From positions 4,574,001 through 4,638,000 of the forward strand of contig NC_064034.1 in assembly GCF_932526225.1 (NCBI RefSeq): a DNA stretch of 64,000 nt. Direction: 5' to 3'. Below are positions 1 through 11,598 of this stretch, piece after piece. Position 1 is the stretch's first letter. Every line of letters starts with the position of its first letter. A program made the position numbers and the translations under genes. The notes below the pieces were generated by a model. The model ran no database searches and had not been told where the DNA came from. It saw nothing but the letters and a program-made list of their open reading frames with translations. This stretch comes from Nematostella vectensis. Lineage: Eukaryota; Cnidaria; Anthozoa; Actiniaria; Edwardsiidae.

Positions 1-504
1 TAAAGGCGATAATACGTTATATCTCTATCTCGCATACTTTAATGCCGTTTTGCCTTTTTTTGCTACTGTGCAATGCACTTCATCTCAAAGTTAATCTATT
101 ATTTTGGCCATACAAAAGAAATCCATTAAAACTGCGTCATTAACGAGAAAAACATACGAAAATACATTTGGAAAAAAAATGGGAGATGGGAGCTACCAAC
201 CGCACGTACTATATGACGGTGAATGAAATAAGGTTAAACCGTAAACAAGAAAGACGGTTTTCGTTCTTGCACAGCGAGTTCTATGAACCCGCCATTTCAG
301 CAGATTAGATTGGGGGAGACGATACTTGCCATCTTGAAAAACCTACCCCAGTCCCTAACGTTTTTCAATGTCGCACCTTACATGATGCTTCATGTTTTTA
401 TTAGTTTAGTCACCCAAATATATCATAGCGCGCGACCAATTCTTTAACTGCGATACAAATTGCTTCTAGGGTAGTTGGGTACCATTTACCCATGCGCGTA
501 CACA

Positions 505-531
505 GGGGTGGGGGGGGGGGGGGGTGGGGGG
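505..531 (+). repeat. Poly-G tract, quadruplex-prone
   Basis: Four G, a T, fifteen G, a T and six G follow one another. Such a run can fold as a G-quadruplex and is also a common site of sequencing length error. Confidence 0.8.
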
Positions 532-1720
532 CTATTCCAAAAAATGGGCTATTCCTTATTAAGAGATGGTCATATACTTTTTTCCATATGATACCTACAT
601 ACATACATACTTTTTATTTGGTCCTTATACAGATTGTGTACATGGGATGAGTTCCAAATAAAATTAAGATAGTTTCAAATGCGATGAAGGACTACAACGT
701 TAATGTGCTTCGTAACGCAGTGATTTTGCCAATAAATTTTGCTATTATTTTTTGAAGTTATGTAGGTGGATTAATGAGGAGGAGGAAGAGGTCATTTCCT
801 GACATTCGATTAACATTAATGTTTGTTGCCATTTGTATGAAAAGTTCGGCTCTTTCATCACAAAATTTGGGGCATCTTGTCAGGAAATGAACCTCATCGG
901 TAGCGCCCCTCCTCCCCCCTCCCCTTCGCAAATCCTAAGGACGCGCCTGTTTACGTCACTGTTACATGTTGTTCGGGATGGCTAAGCTAGGAAACATGTC
1001 GTTACATTTATTTTAGTTTAGAGTTTTTTTAATGGCTGTTTAAGGCGGGAAAACCTGTGCCTGCGATTATCCGGAACATCACGGTGTACAATCGAAATTG
1101 CTTCAGACATTAAGGGATTTCTAATCTCGTCTCATAAATATCGAATTCAGAGTTATATTAGTTTAGCTCTAACATATTCCCTTATGACCTACACGATCTT
1201 GTAGCCAGTCTTGTTGAGTAATTCCATATAGTGATGGCTATCATAGACATTCACATATCTACATACAGCCAAGTCGAGTAACAAGTATCAATGCTCCTGT
1301 ACCATTGTTCTGCTATCATATTTCTACATTCTACCTCAGCTGTCAGAGGTGATTTATATTCAATTTGCTCGTCATTTAGCCGGTACCCGTAGAGGAAGAG
1401 AGACCGCATGGCCCGTTCACTCACTTCACTGTTGGTGATAATGGGATTTGGATACCACAAAAAAGGTCTTTTCCATACTGAAGAGTCACAAGTCGTTGAG
1501 CTTTTGGATACGAAACAAAACCCATATGAATGTCGGGCAAACCAGCATTATCAATGCGATTTTTTGTTGTCGGGTGCAAACACAAGGACTTGATGGCATT
1601 GCACATGTAGCCAACTGCTAAGTGGGTGATTATTATTTACAAATTATATATATCAAGGAAACGTTAACACTCGAATGTCGTGAGAAATCAACAAAGGGTC
1701 ACAGGGGAAAGTTCCATTAA

Positions 1721-1822
1721 AAGGATTAACCTTACCGCTAAGGACTATGGGAAGGATCATTTAGCGCACCACAAAGGACTATAAAAAGGTTTAACTTGAC
1801 TGCTAAGGACTATGGGAAGGAT
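1721..1822. repeat. Two-copy direct repeat, 65-bp spacing
   Basis: A ~37-bp block containing ctaaggactatgggaaggat occurs at 1721-1757 and again at 1786-1822 with a few substitutions. It may be the start of a tandem array or a remnant of one. Confidence 0.6.
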
Positions 1823-2580
1823 AAGTGTTGACGTGAACAGAACGACTCTCCTTTAGAGAAGATTACTAAACACTAAACTCGATAGATATACTAGCTGGAA
1901 GAACAAGGTTATTGTTTTTCGTAATTTTTAATTCCATCATCATTGTATCGTGCAAGGCAACTTTTGTGCAACATAGAAAGGTTGTTCATCTCTTTGTCTA
2001 CTACATTATTACAAGTATAACAAGTTCAAGTATGTACAAGTGTGTAGCTAGATATGCAACAGAGCGGTTTCCATTTGACCTTGTCTTTATACCATTTTTT
2101 TGTTTTGTCTGAATATAACAATTTTTCAATCTAACATTTTTCACTTGGAAAAATGGCAAAGGTGGAGCTTTTATTAAATATCTTGAAATTGGTTATTGCA
2201 TGAAAGCAATAATTATCGATACACTATATTAGAAAGTGATTATAATTTTGATCCTATCTCTAAATGATATTGTTTTATATTAGTTTGTTTAAGATGGGCT
2301 GGTCTAGGTTAAATAGCCAAAGCTCAATGAAGCTTAGTCTCAAGCACTTACTCATATGCGCGTGAGTTAGTTATAGGTTGGCTTGATAGTGTCCTACCCT
2401 CAACAAATGTTATCAGTATTAAGTTCGTAATATATACGTGTGTTGTGTTTATACTTCTACACAATCGTAAATCGCGCGCTCTGATTGGTCCAGGGTCCAT
2501 GTGTTATTAGAGGACACGCCCATTTGGCGTCAGCATGCGCGCGCTCACCGAAACTAGACTGTAACGTAAGAAAACTTTTT

Positions 2581-2765
2581 TATTGTTGTATAAAACAAAT
2601 AGATCGGATTTTTTGTCCGTCTGTCCTCTAATAGATGCACAGAATACTTCAAAGCTTGTCATAAACAACGACGTTTTTGTTCCTGGTACCCTGTGACGTC
2701 ATCTGTGCATCGTTTAGAGGACAGACGCACGCAAAACTAGATCTGTTTGTTGAATATTGTATATA
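2581..2765. mobile_element. Imperfect foldback (MITE-like) sequence
   Basis: Arms at 2581-2643 and 2702-2765 are inverted copies. The inner 26 bp (cgtctgtcctctaa... against its complement) match at about 24 of 26 positions, and the outer parts are more diverged. The loop is about 58 bp. A diverged direct repeat flanks it (about 2385-2422 and 2773-2810, both beginning tgatagtgt). No coding capacity. Probably a decayed non-autonomous transposon; the superfamily is not identifiable. Confidence 0.6.
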
Positions 2766-2811
2766 ATGGTCTGATAGTGTTCTATCCTTTGCAAATGTAA
2801 TCAACATTGCT

Positions 2812-3262
2812 ATCATCGCCATCATCACTACCATTATCGTCATCACTACCATCAACACCGCCACCATCAGCATCATGACTATCACCATTAATGCCATCAT
2901 TATCATCATCACCATCATTCATAACTACCATCACCACATACCATTACCAGACAGCATTATCCCATACCATACCATACAGCATTATCACATACCATTACCA
3001 TACAGCATCATCACATACCATTACCAGACAGCATTATCCATACTATTATCACATACCATTACCAGACAGCATTATCCCATACTATTATCACATACCATTA
3101 CCATACAGCATCATCACATACCATTATAACATACCATTACCAGACAGCATCATCACATACCATTATCACATAACATTACGAGACAGCATTATCACATACT
3201 ATTATCACATAACATTACCAGACACCATTATCACATACCATCACCTTCATCATCACCGCCGC
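2812..3262. repeat. CAT/ACCATT-rich minisatellite
   Basis: Low-complexity sequence built from CAT and ACCATT motifs, with a recurring unit around cataccattaccagacagc and variants. Long open frames across it are compositional and not genes. Confidence 0.85.
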
Positions 3263-3575
3263 CACCGCCATCACACTTGGACTAGCAAAGCCACCATTAA
3301 GTTTGGAATATTTTAATTGTAAAAAAATACACGAATAGCCCTTTCTCGCTACTTTTATGACTCGGTTACCAAGAAATGACACACATAAGCATTTTAGCCT
3401 GTCAGATATGTTTTTTTCCACACGACAGATCTAAATAAAGGTCGATGTTCAACTAACCACGGCATAATCGTGGACGATGTTCAACACTTTATGCAATAAG
3501 ATTACCTTCCATAACATTATTTTATAGTATAACTAAAAATGTATAGCTTTACCGATTATTTATCGATCATTTCAG

Positions 3576-3702
3576 GCTGTGGTGTCTATTTACGAAGAAA
3601 GTCGGCGAGTGATCGTGCAAGCGGTGCATGAGCTGTTTGACAAGACTACGACGACACCGTGGGAGTCGGCGGATTCCCGGATTAACAGACTTGTATTTAT
3701 TG
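3576..3702 (+). CDS. Candidate internal exon, gene unknown
   Basis: A 127-nt segment is bounded by a good acceptor (atcatttcag) and a good donor (TTG|gtaagc). It is open in one frame and encodes 42 residues with balanced, protein-like composition, including YEESRRVIVQAVHELFD and PWESADSRINRL. It ends in phase 1. I do not recognise the family, and no neighbouring exon could be linked to it within the window. It may be an isolated exon of a gene with very long introns, a retained exon of a dead gene, or chance. Confidence 0.4.
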
Positions 3703-6700
3703 GTAAGCTAGCAGTGCATAACCTCATACCCTTCTCGACCTCAAACACCTTTTCTACACAACAACGAGAAATAAGTTCTGGAAAAGAAATAAATCCGTAC
3801 GGGGCTTGTTTAATAAAAAGGTCATTTCCGAAGAATTTTGTTATAGGATGTGTCTATTTTACACTCGTTTTCAGTCACACGTGAACTATGTGTTATTCGT
3901 TTCCGAGTCGCAACTGGTTTATGGTGACTGAAGCCATGGCGACTGTTAGACATCCAACCAATAAGAGAGCGCCGAAAAGCATCAGTCATCAAGAAAGCAT
4001 ACAGGATACATACACACATACGCACTAAATCAACAACAACAACAAGAAACAATTCGAACCTCATTCAATTGCTGGCTTTGTGTTTACCGGTATTTTCTCA
4101 GTGACAGTAGCTAAGAAGGCGATCCACTTTGATGTTGTTGGTTGTTATCGATCTAAAACTGTGACAGATGCAGAATTGGAAAAAAGTCTTAACTGACGTC
4201 CACCAAAACACAGTTGTGACTTGAAAACGAAAGGCACAGGGTGCCCGCGTGACTGGAAACGAGTGTTATAAAACACGTGACAGGTGACCATAGTGGCCAT
4301 CTTTTCAGTTCTAATTTTGCAGTTTCAGTTTATGCTATATGTAGTGGAAAGCAGACATGCGTACGCTGTGCGTGTAGTTAGAGCTTCAATTACATTCAGC
4401 CCAGGTTTATAATTTGCAAAACGTTTTAGCCCCCTAGTCGGGATTAAGGGCGCGTTTTTTTTTTCTCGTGATTCCGGAATGAGAATGATTAGAATAGAAA
4501 AAGCGCGCGTCCGTTTATCCAACGTTCCCATTCCGAAATGGAACGAAGGCCATTTCTCCCATTCTGCTACATGTAGCAGAATGAGTCGAATGCTATTATG
4601 AACATTCTGTACCAACCATTCCCATACCTGAATGATAGGAAAAAAAACGCGCCCTTAGTTTCATTCCGGGTAAAGACTCCTCGTGTAACCGGCCCCTGAG
4701 TAATACTTATTTCAACCCCGCTCTCCCGCCCATAACTCTAGTTTTTTTTCGAACATATTTATCGCACTGAATCTTGAAGGTCTTTTGAAAATACGCCCTC
4801 CGATATACAGATATATGCGCATTTTGACATAATTCATGAACAAATGGTTGGTGGTGCTGGTGGAAGGAGGGGGCCCTTTCCTTTCTAGTAATTGATTATA
4901 TATTTCAATTAATTTCAGGTCGTCACTTGGACCTTGATTTCCTCCAATCTTCCTTTACCAAAATCTTACAGCCAACCGCTAGTTGACGAGACCAGAAAGG
5001 TTAGAAAAACGGACTAAAGTCTAGGCTGTTGGCAGTACACAATATTACCGCGTACTGGGTGGAGCGTGTTTTCGCGCGGTGCATGATGGACCTTTCCGAG
5101 TTCGCGGGACATGGCGGGAAGCACGGAAATGGAATTTGTTCTTGCCAGACTCTTTTGGTAATCGGTTTGACTAGATTAAATGTATAACAATAATAAGGAA
5201 ACCTTACAATAATTTCAGGCTAGGTCAGGTCTTTTTATTGATTTTTACAAGTGATTTTTTTATGTTTGATGGACAATATCGTCATTTTTCCATTCCTAGG
5301 TTCCTTCAATTTAATCTAGTTCTTGCCATGCAACTGATGAATGGTCGATTCGAATCGCCTCTAGCATGTGTGCCCGTAGTAATCACTCATATATTTTGCT
5401 GGAAAAGTGTTATTTTCTTTTGAAAAATATTGTGCTTTTTCTGCCTTCTTCAGAGTGTAATAAATATTTTCATAGACATTGGAATTGTCTTTTCAAAACA
5501 TTAGGTTTTAAGTTTCCTTGCTTATCATAGTTTGAAAGGAAGAAAAACAGTTTTTTCCAGATAAGACAAAAAAGGGAATTTGAATTTATAACGAATGGAC
5601 GCCTTTCTTTATTCAAATTATAAAAGTAAAATGCAAGAGTAAGAATGTAAATAGTGCTTTACGAGAACTAGATTTTCTAACAGAATCTGCATTTATTCTT
5701 AGGCCTTATTTCTAGAAAATTCCCACTATTTATATTCTACAATTGGAAATCCGTTTTGTCTAAGTAAATTAAATTAAAATTGAAACCTGAAATTGTTTTA
5801 CCAGCTAAGATATATTGATAATTGAATTTCAAAAAAAGAGGTGGGAAAATAAATGATTTTTTCTTGTTTTGATTTCTATTTATTTTATTTTGATATTTTG
5901 AAGGATTCATTTTCAGAGATTCATCTTGAAATAAATATATTTTATCGATCGAAAAACAGCAAAACGAAGGCATCCAGATGTTTTGAGATAAAAACTCCCT
6001 AAAAATATATTAGTTTACTTGATAAGTATCGGGAAGCCTAACATTTCTATTATCTGGGCGTGAGAAACATTTTGAATACAAACTATTATTAATAATGGCC
6101 AAGTGAGCGCTGTCATAATTGCCATGTTTTTGAGCACTTATGTTTAACTTAATCTATAATTTACACGGGGGGGAAACGGATAAGATCAAGTCAAGAAACT
6201 ATATAGAGAGCGCCACCGGATTCATGAATTCAACCCCTAGTTTGCTCTCAATGCTTTTCGTCATGTAATTACATGTGTTGACATAGAGTAGAATGGAGGA
6301 AAAAGCGGGTTAGGACTATCAATTGTGGTGACTTAGTCTGCCAGCTGAAAATTATGTAGAGCGTTTTACGTTTTAAGGTGAAAATTTACGCGCCGTACTC
6401 ATTTCCGTTGCCTGACAAAATGGCTTGTTTTTTAAACGGCAAGTTTAATTACTGAAGCACACACAGAGAACACAGGGCTTTACTGATCTATCCCTAAATA
6501 ATTTAGTGTCAGGAAATGGAGATAATATATGTTGGGATGAAAAGAGTAATTATTTGTACTCGAACTTGTCCGCGCGTATTCAGGCGGTTGCAAATTGTGT
6601 ACTTTTACCGTTTACGACAAAGTGTGTATAAATACTTTACTTCAAGGCGAATCGTAATAAAAACCGATTGTCTGTAGGTGTTGGACAAATACTTAGACAC

Positions 6701-9700
6701 AGTCCAACTTTATTTCACTTTGAATGCAAGCAAAATGGAAAACAGGATTTGTTTTGGAGTTTGACTTTTGAAGTCCGTGAACCTTTTTATTTTTTTCAAC
6801 ATTTGGAAGTCTTTGTTCGCGTGGGCTCTAGCGACGGAACTGAATTCTCCTTCAATTTTGTAATGAGACGTTTATACCCTTAACCCTCCGTGGGAAGTCT
6901 ATGATACAATACAACTCCAATAGTATTTTATCAAAGGGTTCGATTTGCGAAGAGCCGTCTACGCGATTAGCGGTCCCCAGGTGAAAAGCCCGAACACAAT
7001 TCCTACCTATTACTTCCTTTCATTTCAATTAGTATCAGTTAGTACACTATAATCCCAATGAATGTGATCCTCTTTAAACTTTAAACTCCTTTGCGGTCCT
7101 TCCAATCGCTGGGAAGAAATTTCTAAAAGCCAATTTATTATTTGAAAAAGAGTTTTGTTTTTATTTTTCCCATTTGCGGTTTTGCGAGATGTCCGTCTTT
7201 GCTGTTTGTCATAACAAATTTCTTTTCGGGGCTTTACTAGATTTAATTGTTTCACCTTCCATCCTACTTAATAAATGTTGTTATAATTCACAGAGAGATA
7301 AAGATAGAATATGGCACAGTGCTTTGCAGTGTTTAATAATAATATATTGAACTGGAGTGCTCTATAAATATTGAAACACTAGAACAAACAGCTCCTCTCG
7401 AATATGTCAAAAACTAAAGTAGCCTCTTTTCCGGATCTTTTTTTAACTCCAAAAATGTGTGTGTCTGAGCTCTATTATCTTTTTTTCTTTCTTCAGAAAT
7501 AAAATCAAGATTCTTATTTTTGGTATATTGCGAGGATGCCAACGAATCGGTATTAATGTTTATGAATTATACTGCATGTGAGGTGAAATTCGACAATATT
7601 ACTTTTTACCACCTGTTTAAAACCGCTGAATTGTTGTGACTTGATTTTTTTTCACAAAATTCACCTATATGCCATTTTGGATAATTCTTTTGATTCCTTC
7701 CTTAAACTTTTCTGAATGCTGAAACCTTTTTTTTGCTGTCTCTGTTTAAGCAAATTTGCTGTATATCTTTTATTTTATTTTTTTTATTACGGCTTTTCTG
7801 TGTTTTTCAATAGAACACTAATTTTCGCGCTGTGTTGAAGTATTTGTTTTCCTAGAATGCTTTAGCAAGACCTTATGTTTTTATAATACTGAAATTGCGA
7901 AAACACATCTATCATTTTTGTAAGATAAACTAAAGGTATTCTAGATCTATATTCCATATGTTTGAAACATGACGATCCAAGTTTTCGGATATAGAACCCT
8001 ACAATTATCTACATGTTTCTACTTAAATAACAATTCCAGTCTCAATTTGTAAAATTAAATGAAAATTAGGAAATCGTGGCTTCGTATTGTGTAAAAAAAA
8101 ATAATGAAATTTCCAAAGAGTCTAACCCCAATTCTATGATTAATGGTACCTTTTAAGTAATTTCTTTATTTCCAATAATTTAAGTATTTTTTTCTCCGGT
8201 CGATGATTTTTAAAGGATATCCCAATTGGTAGTTTGTTTTAAGCGGGACGCTTTCCATACTCATTTTTAAATTTCTATTGATTGAATTAAAGTAGATCCT
8301 GTATTTGATACTACCACTGATTACATTATTTTGATTTCATGTAAAAGGTTTGTTATAGGCTTAGCGGAAAGACAGGATCACAACAATGGAAAAAAAAGTC
8401 TAGCAAGATCGGGTGATACAATTTTTGCTTTTGAAAGAATTTTAAACCAATAGAAATTCTGAAATTTGGCGGGTTAGCATGTCGATCGTCTCAACTAAAA
8501 ACACAGTTTCTTTTCGAGCTTGCGGTTCCCAGTGCGACTCCAGATATCTTATCTTCTTCAATAAATTCCTTGTTAATTACGCGAGCTATCCATATCCTCG
8601 CATATACCAAGAATCAGATAAAATGCTTTATTTGCATAACTTTTACAACGATACTTTCTTTGTGGGCTTTCTAAAGACCCCGGCCAATTTCGAATGAAAA
8701 GTGATACTACGGCGGTTTCTCCATGTCAAGCAAAGTTTATTCAATGTCTTTTTTCGATTTAAATACTTGATGCTATTTCTAGTCGGGAATGTAAGCCATA
8801 CTGGAATAGCTATTTTCTCAGACTTTGCGTGGTATTTGTAAAGTGTTTTTAGCTCTGTTTCGTGTGATTATTGTAGCTTGCGATCCATCATCGCCGCTAA
8901 TCGATTGGCGGGAATGAAGATTGATTCTTGCCCGTGTGTCCATGTTTGGCAGGGGTTAAAGTAAGCAGTTAGCACGCATTAAAGCGGGTTTTGTTGAATG
9001 ATAGAATAACATACTTTTTTCTCGTTTAGCTACCGACTTAGATACACGATCTTAAGAAAACGTTCTGCAAACTGACCATATTTGTTAGCTTTTTTTAAAC
9101 ACCCATCAACCATTACTCTTTCTACCTTCAGATATTTCTACCAAATTCTTAATCCTCTCATGTTATATAATATTTTGAGGGCTCATTTAACAATTATTGG
9201 TAAAGTACAAATGAAAATAAAAAATGAGATTTTGTATAGATAGCGAGTGAAAGACTCGCTCTCTAGGACACGAAGTTAGTGACATATCTCTATCAATTAG
9301 TCATTTCAGCTGTTTCGTGAGAGAAGCAGAGAACCCTAATTTTTGAATTACCTCAACTAAGATATAGTTAGCCCATAGCCGCTCCAAGGTGCGATTATAA
9401 TTGACTTTAGTGGAGTCAATATTATACGTCTCGAGTATGCGTAATTGTTTATCGATATAGATCCTTTGAAAATAATTTCTCATAGCTCGTAAATTAGTGT
9501 CCTTTTCAGATCTATTTGCAAGGTTAATTTGGTAATGGCGCACGGTGGCATAGAGTATGGAGCTCTAAGCACCCTCACAATACTGTTAATTCAAGTCTCA
9601 ACATCTTCGCATTGTGTTCAGGCAAAGTTAGTAGCCGCGAAACTATTACGACTAATGCCTCTTGTACTACACAAAACCAGCGCGTTGCAAACTCCAGCCT

Positions 9701-10545
9701 TTCATTGTCGTTTTACAATATTCTATATAACTGCGGGGTCTTTTAAGCAATTCTCAAGCAATGAAAATAGTCGGTGGATCGTTTTTAGATTAGAAAATGT
9801 CGCAAATTAGCGCTACGACCACATAGCTTCCCGGCAAGTTGAGCGGTTTCCTTTTTTTTTTTTTGTCTTTGGGATTTCTAGCGCAAGTTTTAAACAATCC
9901 TTTACGAATTTTTTTGCTGATGTTTGTTTATTGGTTGGCTCACCGGACGGTAGTATCTTGTACAAGGAAGAAAATAATCAAATTGTACTGAGTAAAACAA
10001 AGGTTGTGCCAGAGCTCCCTTGTATCGCTAACAGAGCCACGCGTAGAACTAATTGCTCCGTTCTGCCGCGCTATAAACTAATTTCCGTCCAACTCGACGG
10101 GATGTGAAGCCAGCTACAGAGTATACAAGTGGTCATTATTTCTCCCGGTAAAATGCGCGCTTGAAACGACAAGACGCTGTTTATATTAACGTTGTAAACT
10201 GACACGAGTGCGAAGTTGCTAAGAGCGTGAGAATTCGGCGTAATCGCGCGCGCGTGCCAAAATCGCTCGCTGATCATTTTACCCGGCATACTTATGCATA
10301 ACGCAATAACCTACCTTCGGTTCCTGTTTAAGTTTATCGACCATAGAGAAAGTTTTTATACGGCTTAATTATAAAACACACTGCCGTAATTAGGTAATTA
10401 TTAGATACGACTATGTCGCATCATGCTTTTTAATGCTAATGCACAAATAAATCTGCGATGCCTCCGGGGTGCGATGGGATGTTGTCGGAGGCGCGCCTTA
10501 CTAAGTGGGTGGGCCTCCACGGGATTTGACGTATTCAAAGAGCAC
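3703..10545. other. Long intergenic region upstream of FoxD
   Basis: AT-rich sequence without a recognisable gene. Apart from the MITE at 4447-4655 I see only short chance frames. The last ~500 bp before 10,545 are richer in CpG and GC-rich motifs and probably hold proximal regulatory sequence of the forkhead gene. Confidence 0.65.
4447..4655. mobile_element. Tc1/mariner-type MITE with TA target duplication
   Basis: A 209-bp element begins AGGGCGCGTTTTTTTT and ends with its inverted complement. It is flanked on both sides by the dinucleotide TA (4445-4446 and 4656-4657). Inside is a perfect palindrome, cattctgctac/gtagcagaatg. It has no coding capacity. TIRs plus a TA duplication fit a non-autonomous Tc1/mariner derivative; that class assignment is inferred from structure only. 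Confidence 0.75.
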
Positions 10546-10580
10546 TATAAAAGTTTGCGGAGAAGTTAAGCTCGTCAGTT
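10546..10580 (+). promoter_or_regulatory. TATA box and initiator of the FoxD gene
   Basis: TATAAAA at 10546-10552 is followed about 29 bp later by an initiator-like TCAGTT (10575-10580). That is the usual spacing, so transcription probably starts near 10,577 and gives a 5' UTR of about 86 nt. The promoter supports the downstream ATG at 10,663 as start. Confidence 0.65.
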
Positions 10581-10662
10581 AGACACGGATCTGGCAAGGT
10601 ACACACTCTCCGTGCGAAAAAACGGGATTTTCCACCAAGCCAAAGAGAAAGAACGTGCTGAC

Positions 10663-11598
10663 ATGGCGACAGATGATGCAAAGATGTTTAAAATGGAGGA
10701 AAATAGTGCTTTGTTAGCGAAACGCGAGATGGGAAGTCCAGAGAGAGTATCTACGGCGGTGATAGAAGACGATGACGAGGACATGCATTGTCGTGCTCTC
10801 AGTCCCAAAGAACCTGATCTTGTGAGTAAAAGGCAAGGGACGGCGCTCTCCAAACCACCTTACTCCTACATAGCGCTTATTACAATGGCGATCTTACAGT
10901 CACCTCAACGCAAGCTCACCCTCAGTGATATCTGCGAGTTTATCAAGCGAAGGTTTCCGTACTATAGAGAGAAGTTCCCGTCCTGGCAAAACTCAATTAG
11001 ACACAATCTCTCGTTGAACGACTGCTTCGTCAAGATGCCCCGAGAACCGGGAAATCCTGGTAAAGGAAATTACTGGACTCTAGACCCCGCGAGCGAAGGA
11101 ATGTTCGACAACGGCAGCTTCTTGAGGCGAAGGAAGCGATTCAAACGACCGAGGCCGCCGGATGGCATGAGCGGCTCATATGGATTACAGTATTACTGGA
11201 ATTGCGATTCGTTATGTTGGAGAGCTCCGCTGTACGCGACGACGTACCCGATATCTGCGTACGTCCCCTACTTCTCACCACCACACGCCATCCCAAGACC
11301 ACCGTCACTACACAGAGATCCACCTCCGTCACTACCTCCCCAACTACCGCTCTCCCTTCCTACACTCGCACCCAAGGACAAGGAAAAAGAAAAACCCAAG
11401 TTCACCATTGCGAGCATCATGGGTGAGAGCGAAGAGCCAAAAAGACCGAAATCTGCCGAGTCAGAACATTCGCCGATTCACTCACCGACTGAGAGCCGTG
11501 TGTTTGGCTGCGGCTCGGCGAGCTCACCGTGCCCTTATGATAGTATAAACGCGTGCCGTGGGTTCTGTGTACAGTGTAACTACGCTGCTGTCAGGTAG
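10663..11598 (+). CDS. FoxD: Forkhead transcription factor, FoxD class
   Basis: Encodes a 311-aa DNA-binding regulator in one exon. Residues 1-63 are acidic and low in complexity (EDDDED). The forkhead domain covers about residues 64-162, with the [14 protein letters not shown] start, the recognition helix [17 protein letters not shown], and the basic [10 protein letters not shown] end that is characteristic of FoxD. A proline-rich stretch (about 205-235) precedes FTIASIM (247-253), an eh1-type motif that in Fox proteins binds Groucho/TLE co-repressors. The ATG at 10,663 is chosen over the in-frame GTG upstream because it follows the TATA/Inr promoter and starts a normal protein. FoxD proteins act in neural and ectodermal patterning in animals. 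Class is confident; orthology to a particular FoxD paralogue is not established. Confidence 0.93.
   Translation: MATDDAKMFKMEENSALLAKREMGSPERVSTAVIEDDDEDMHCRALSPKEPDLVSKRQGTALSKPPYSYIALITMAILQSPQRKLTLSDICEFIKRRFPYYREKFPSWQNSIRHNLSLNDCFVKMPREPGNPGKGNYWTLDPASEGMFDNGSFLRRRKRFKRPRPPDGMSGSYGLQYYWNCDSLCWRAPLYATTYPISAYVPYFSPPHAIPRPPSLHRDPPPSLPPQLPLSLPTLAPKDKEKEKPKFTIASIMGESEEPKRPKSAESEHSPIHSPTESRVFGCGSASSPCPYDSINACRGFCVQCNYAAVR

Larger units (their letters stand above)
1..3575. other. Gene-poor intergenic DNA
   Basis: No convincing gene is visible. Short open frames at 1251-1606 on both strands overlap each other and match nothing I recognise. The stretch holds a G-run, a two-copy direct repeat, a foldback sequence and a CAT-rich minisatellite, each listed separately. 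The rest is AT-rich non-coding sequence. Confidence 0.7.

Noticed and set aside
1251..1606. Overlapping minus and plus frames of 61-69 aa
   Set aside because: Some look protein-like, but none has splice borders, a recognised motif or a continuing partner.
3576..3702. Assignment of the orphan exon to a dynein heavy chain
   Set aside because: Superficial resemblance only; no dynein motif can be confirmed from 42 residues.
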